In this document: positions 5,941 to 6,511 of the stretch, one piece after another
Numbering within the stretch: the first letter of the stretch is position 1
Layout: every line of letters begins with the position of its first letter
NCBI GenBank assembly: GCA_947173915.1
Contig: CAMWGZ010000072.1
Location: forward strand, 1 to 6,511
DNA: 6,511 bases
DNA from: an uncultured Alistipes sp.
GTDB lineage: Bacteria > Bacteroidota > Bacteroidia > Bacteroidales > Rikenellaceae
Direction of reading: 5' to 3'
Notes under the pieces: model-generated
The model's input: the letters and a program-made list of their open reading frames with translations, nothing else
Told to the model about the DNA's origin: nothing
The model's database searches: none
Position numbers and translations under genes: made by a program

Positions 5941-5957
5941 AACTATATTTTTTAGTT
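5941..5957. promoter_or_regulatory. inverted repeat overlapping the -33 element, possible operator 2
   Basis: AACTA (5941-5945) and TAGTT (5953-5957) form five-base perfect arms around a seven-base spacer, the same design as the dyad at 5899-5917. Its right arm runs into the TTG of the predicted promoter, so a protein bound here would block RNA polymerase. The centres of the two dyads are 41 bases apart, close to four helical turns. Autoregulation by the downstream BlaI-type repressor is the natural reading, but it is inference. Confidence 0.4.
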
Positions 5958-5985
5958 GATTGTGAGTAAAATTTAGTTATCTTTG
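5956..5985 (+). promoter_or_regulatory. Bacteroidota-type promoter of the BlaI/BlaR unit
   Basis: TTG at 5956-5958 and TATCTTTG at 5978-5985, with 19 bases between, match the -33 TTG and -7 TAnnTTTG elements used by the primary sigma factor of Bacteroidota. Transcription would begin around 5990-5994, giving a leader of roughly 55-60 bases before the ATG at 6049. The surrounding sequence is strongly AT-rich compared with the GC-rich genes on both sides. Confidence 0.75.
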
Positions 5986-5988
5986 TTG

Positions 5989-6010
5989 CGAAGGATCTTC
6001 ACAACCTTCG
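5989..6010 (+). promoter_or_regulatory. hairpin or dyad at the predicted transcript start
   Basis: CGAAGG (5989-5994) and CCTTCG (6005-6010) are perfectly complementary with a ten-base spacer. As DNA this could be an operator just downstream of the promoter; as RNA it could form a stem at the 5' end of the repressor message and slow its decay. It is not followed by a T-run near enough to be a typical terminator. Confidence 0.35.
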
Positions 6011-6048
6011 AAACCGATTGTTTCGTTTTTGTTTGTAATCGTATCGTC

Positions 6049-6414
6049 ATGGAAAAGCTGACACCCAAGGAAGAGGAGCTGATGCGCTGTTTCTGGGAGC
6101 GGGGACCGCTGTTCGTCCGCGAACTGGTGGCGCTCTGGCCCGAGCCGAAACCCCATTTCAACACCCTATCGACGATGGTCCGTTCGCTGGAGGCGAAAGG
6201 CTATGTCGGACACGAGGATTACGGAAGCACCTATCGTTATTACCCGCTTGTCGGGCGGGAGGAGTGCGGTCGCCGGACGCTCCGCAAGGTGGTGGACAAA
6301 TATTTCGGCAACTCCTATCTGGGGGCCGTCTCCTCGCTGGTCGAGGAGGAGGAGATTTCGCTGGACGAGTTGCGCGAACTGATCCGCCGCATCGAGAGTC
6401 AAACCGAAAAATAG
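6049..6414 (+). CDS. BlaI/MecI/CopY-family transcriptional repressor
   Basis: The product is 121 residues, the usual length for the family. Residues about 1-66 are the winged helix: LTPKEEELMRCFWERGPLFVRELV, the recognition helix HFNTLSTMVRSLEAKG (36-51), and the wing GYVGHEDYGSTYRYYPL. Residues about 70-121 form the helical dimerisation region, with the segment NSYLGAVSSLVEEEE where related repressors are cleaved when induced. Family members bind operator dyads as dimers and are released when a membrane M56 peptidase signals; the start of such a gene follows seven bases downstream. The frame can be extended upstream to a TTG at 5983, but that codon lies inside the promoter element, so the ATG at 6049 is the start. 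No beta-lactamase gene is visible, so the target genes are unknown. In Bacteroidota such pairs are common and often regulate envelope or stress functions, not only resistance. Autoregulation is likely given the dyads upstream. Confidence 0.95.
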   Translation: MEKLTPKEEELMRCFWERGPLFVRELVALWPEPKPHFNTLSTMVRSLEAKGYVGHEDYGSTYRYYPLVGREECGRRTLRKVVDKYFGNSYLGAVSSLVEEEEISLDELRELIRRIESQTEK

Positions 6415-6421
6415 TCCGCTT

Positions 6422-6511
6422 ATGTCTGCGTTGCTGCTCCATGTCCTGAAAGCGGGAGGCTGCCTGATCGCTTTCTTCCTCTGCTACGAACTGCTGCTCG
6501 GCCGCGATACC
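6422..6511 (+). CDS. BlaR1/M56-family membrane sensor peptidase, N-terminal fragment
   Basis: An ATG at 6422, seven bases after the repressor stop, opens a frame that runs off the window end after 30 residues (MSALLLHVLKAGGCLIAFFL then CYELLLGRDT). This is a typical first membrane helix of Bacteroidota M56 proteins, which begin with a Leu-rich helix, a Tyr near its end and a LLxR(D/E)T motif leading to the next loop. The zinc peptidase motif HExxH and any C-terminal sensor or TonB-like domain lie outside the window and cannot be checked. The position directly after a BlaI-type repressor strongly supports the call. In this family the peptidase senses an envelope signal and inactivates the repressor. 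Confidence 0.85.
   Translation, partial: MSALLLHVLKAGGCLIAFFLCYELLLGRDT

Noticed and set aside
5983..6048. A 22-residue N-terminal extension of the repressor from a TTG codon
   Set aside because: The TTG is part of the promoter element, so it would not be within the transcript; the ATG at 6049 gives the standard family start and length.
5775..6048. CRISPR array, tRNA, attachment site or insertion sequence in the intergenic region
   Set aside because: There are no spaced repeats of CRISPR length, no cloverleaf, and no terminal inverted repeats with a transposase. The GGAT repeat and short dyads account for the visible structure.

Overview
The window looks like a chromosomal segment of a GC-rich gut member of the Bacteroidota. 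An Alistipes-like (Rikenellaceae) organism is my best guess. The reasons are: starts preceded by A-rich stretches rather than Shine-Dalgarno sites; a promoter of the Bacteroidota type (TTG, 19 bases, TAtcTTTG) at 5956-5985; a BlaI/BlaR-type pair typical of the phylum; and GC-rich coding with an AT-rich promoter island. The genus is inference only. All supported genes are on the + strand.

Region 1 (1-5774) is a tight array of seven genes that reads as one operon whose promoter lies upstream of the window. In order they are: the end of an unrecognised protein; an exported protein with a globular N-terminus and a coiled-coil tail; a zinc-ribbon membrane protein; an SPFH/Band 7 protein of the COG4260 ('virion core protein'/YdjI-like) type ending in a GYF_2 domain; a small four-helix membrane protein; an exported LPP20-like protein with an unknown C-terminal half; and an LPP20-like lipoprotein. 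The unit closes with a strong intrinsic terminator at 5798-5840. Gaps are 2 to 19 bases except after the second gene, where a 73-base gap holds a strong RNA hairpin without a U-tract.

Region 2 (5775-6048) is intergenic. It holds the terminator, a short GGAT tandem repeat, two inverted repeats of the same design (arms of 5-6 bases, 7-base spacer), the promoter, and a hairpin at the predicted transcript start.

Region 3 (6049-6511) is a BlaI/MecI-family repressor gene followed after 7 bases by the start of a BlaR1/M56-family membrane sensor peptidase, cut by the window end.

My reading of how the genes work together is inference. The SPFH-GYF protein would form a scaffold on the inner face of the cytoplasmic membrane. 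The zinc-ribbon and four-helix proteins would be its membrane partners. The exported and lipoprotein LPP20-like members would be the periplasmic side of the same envelope assembly. No biochemical function for this set is known to me. It is the best candidate here for an undescribed system.
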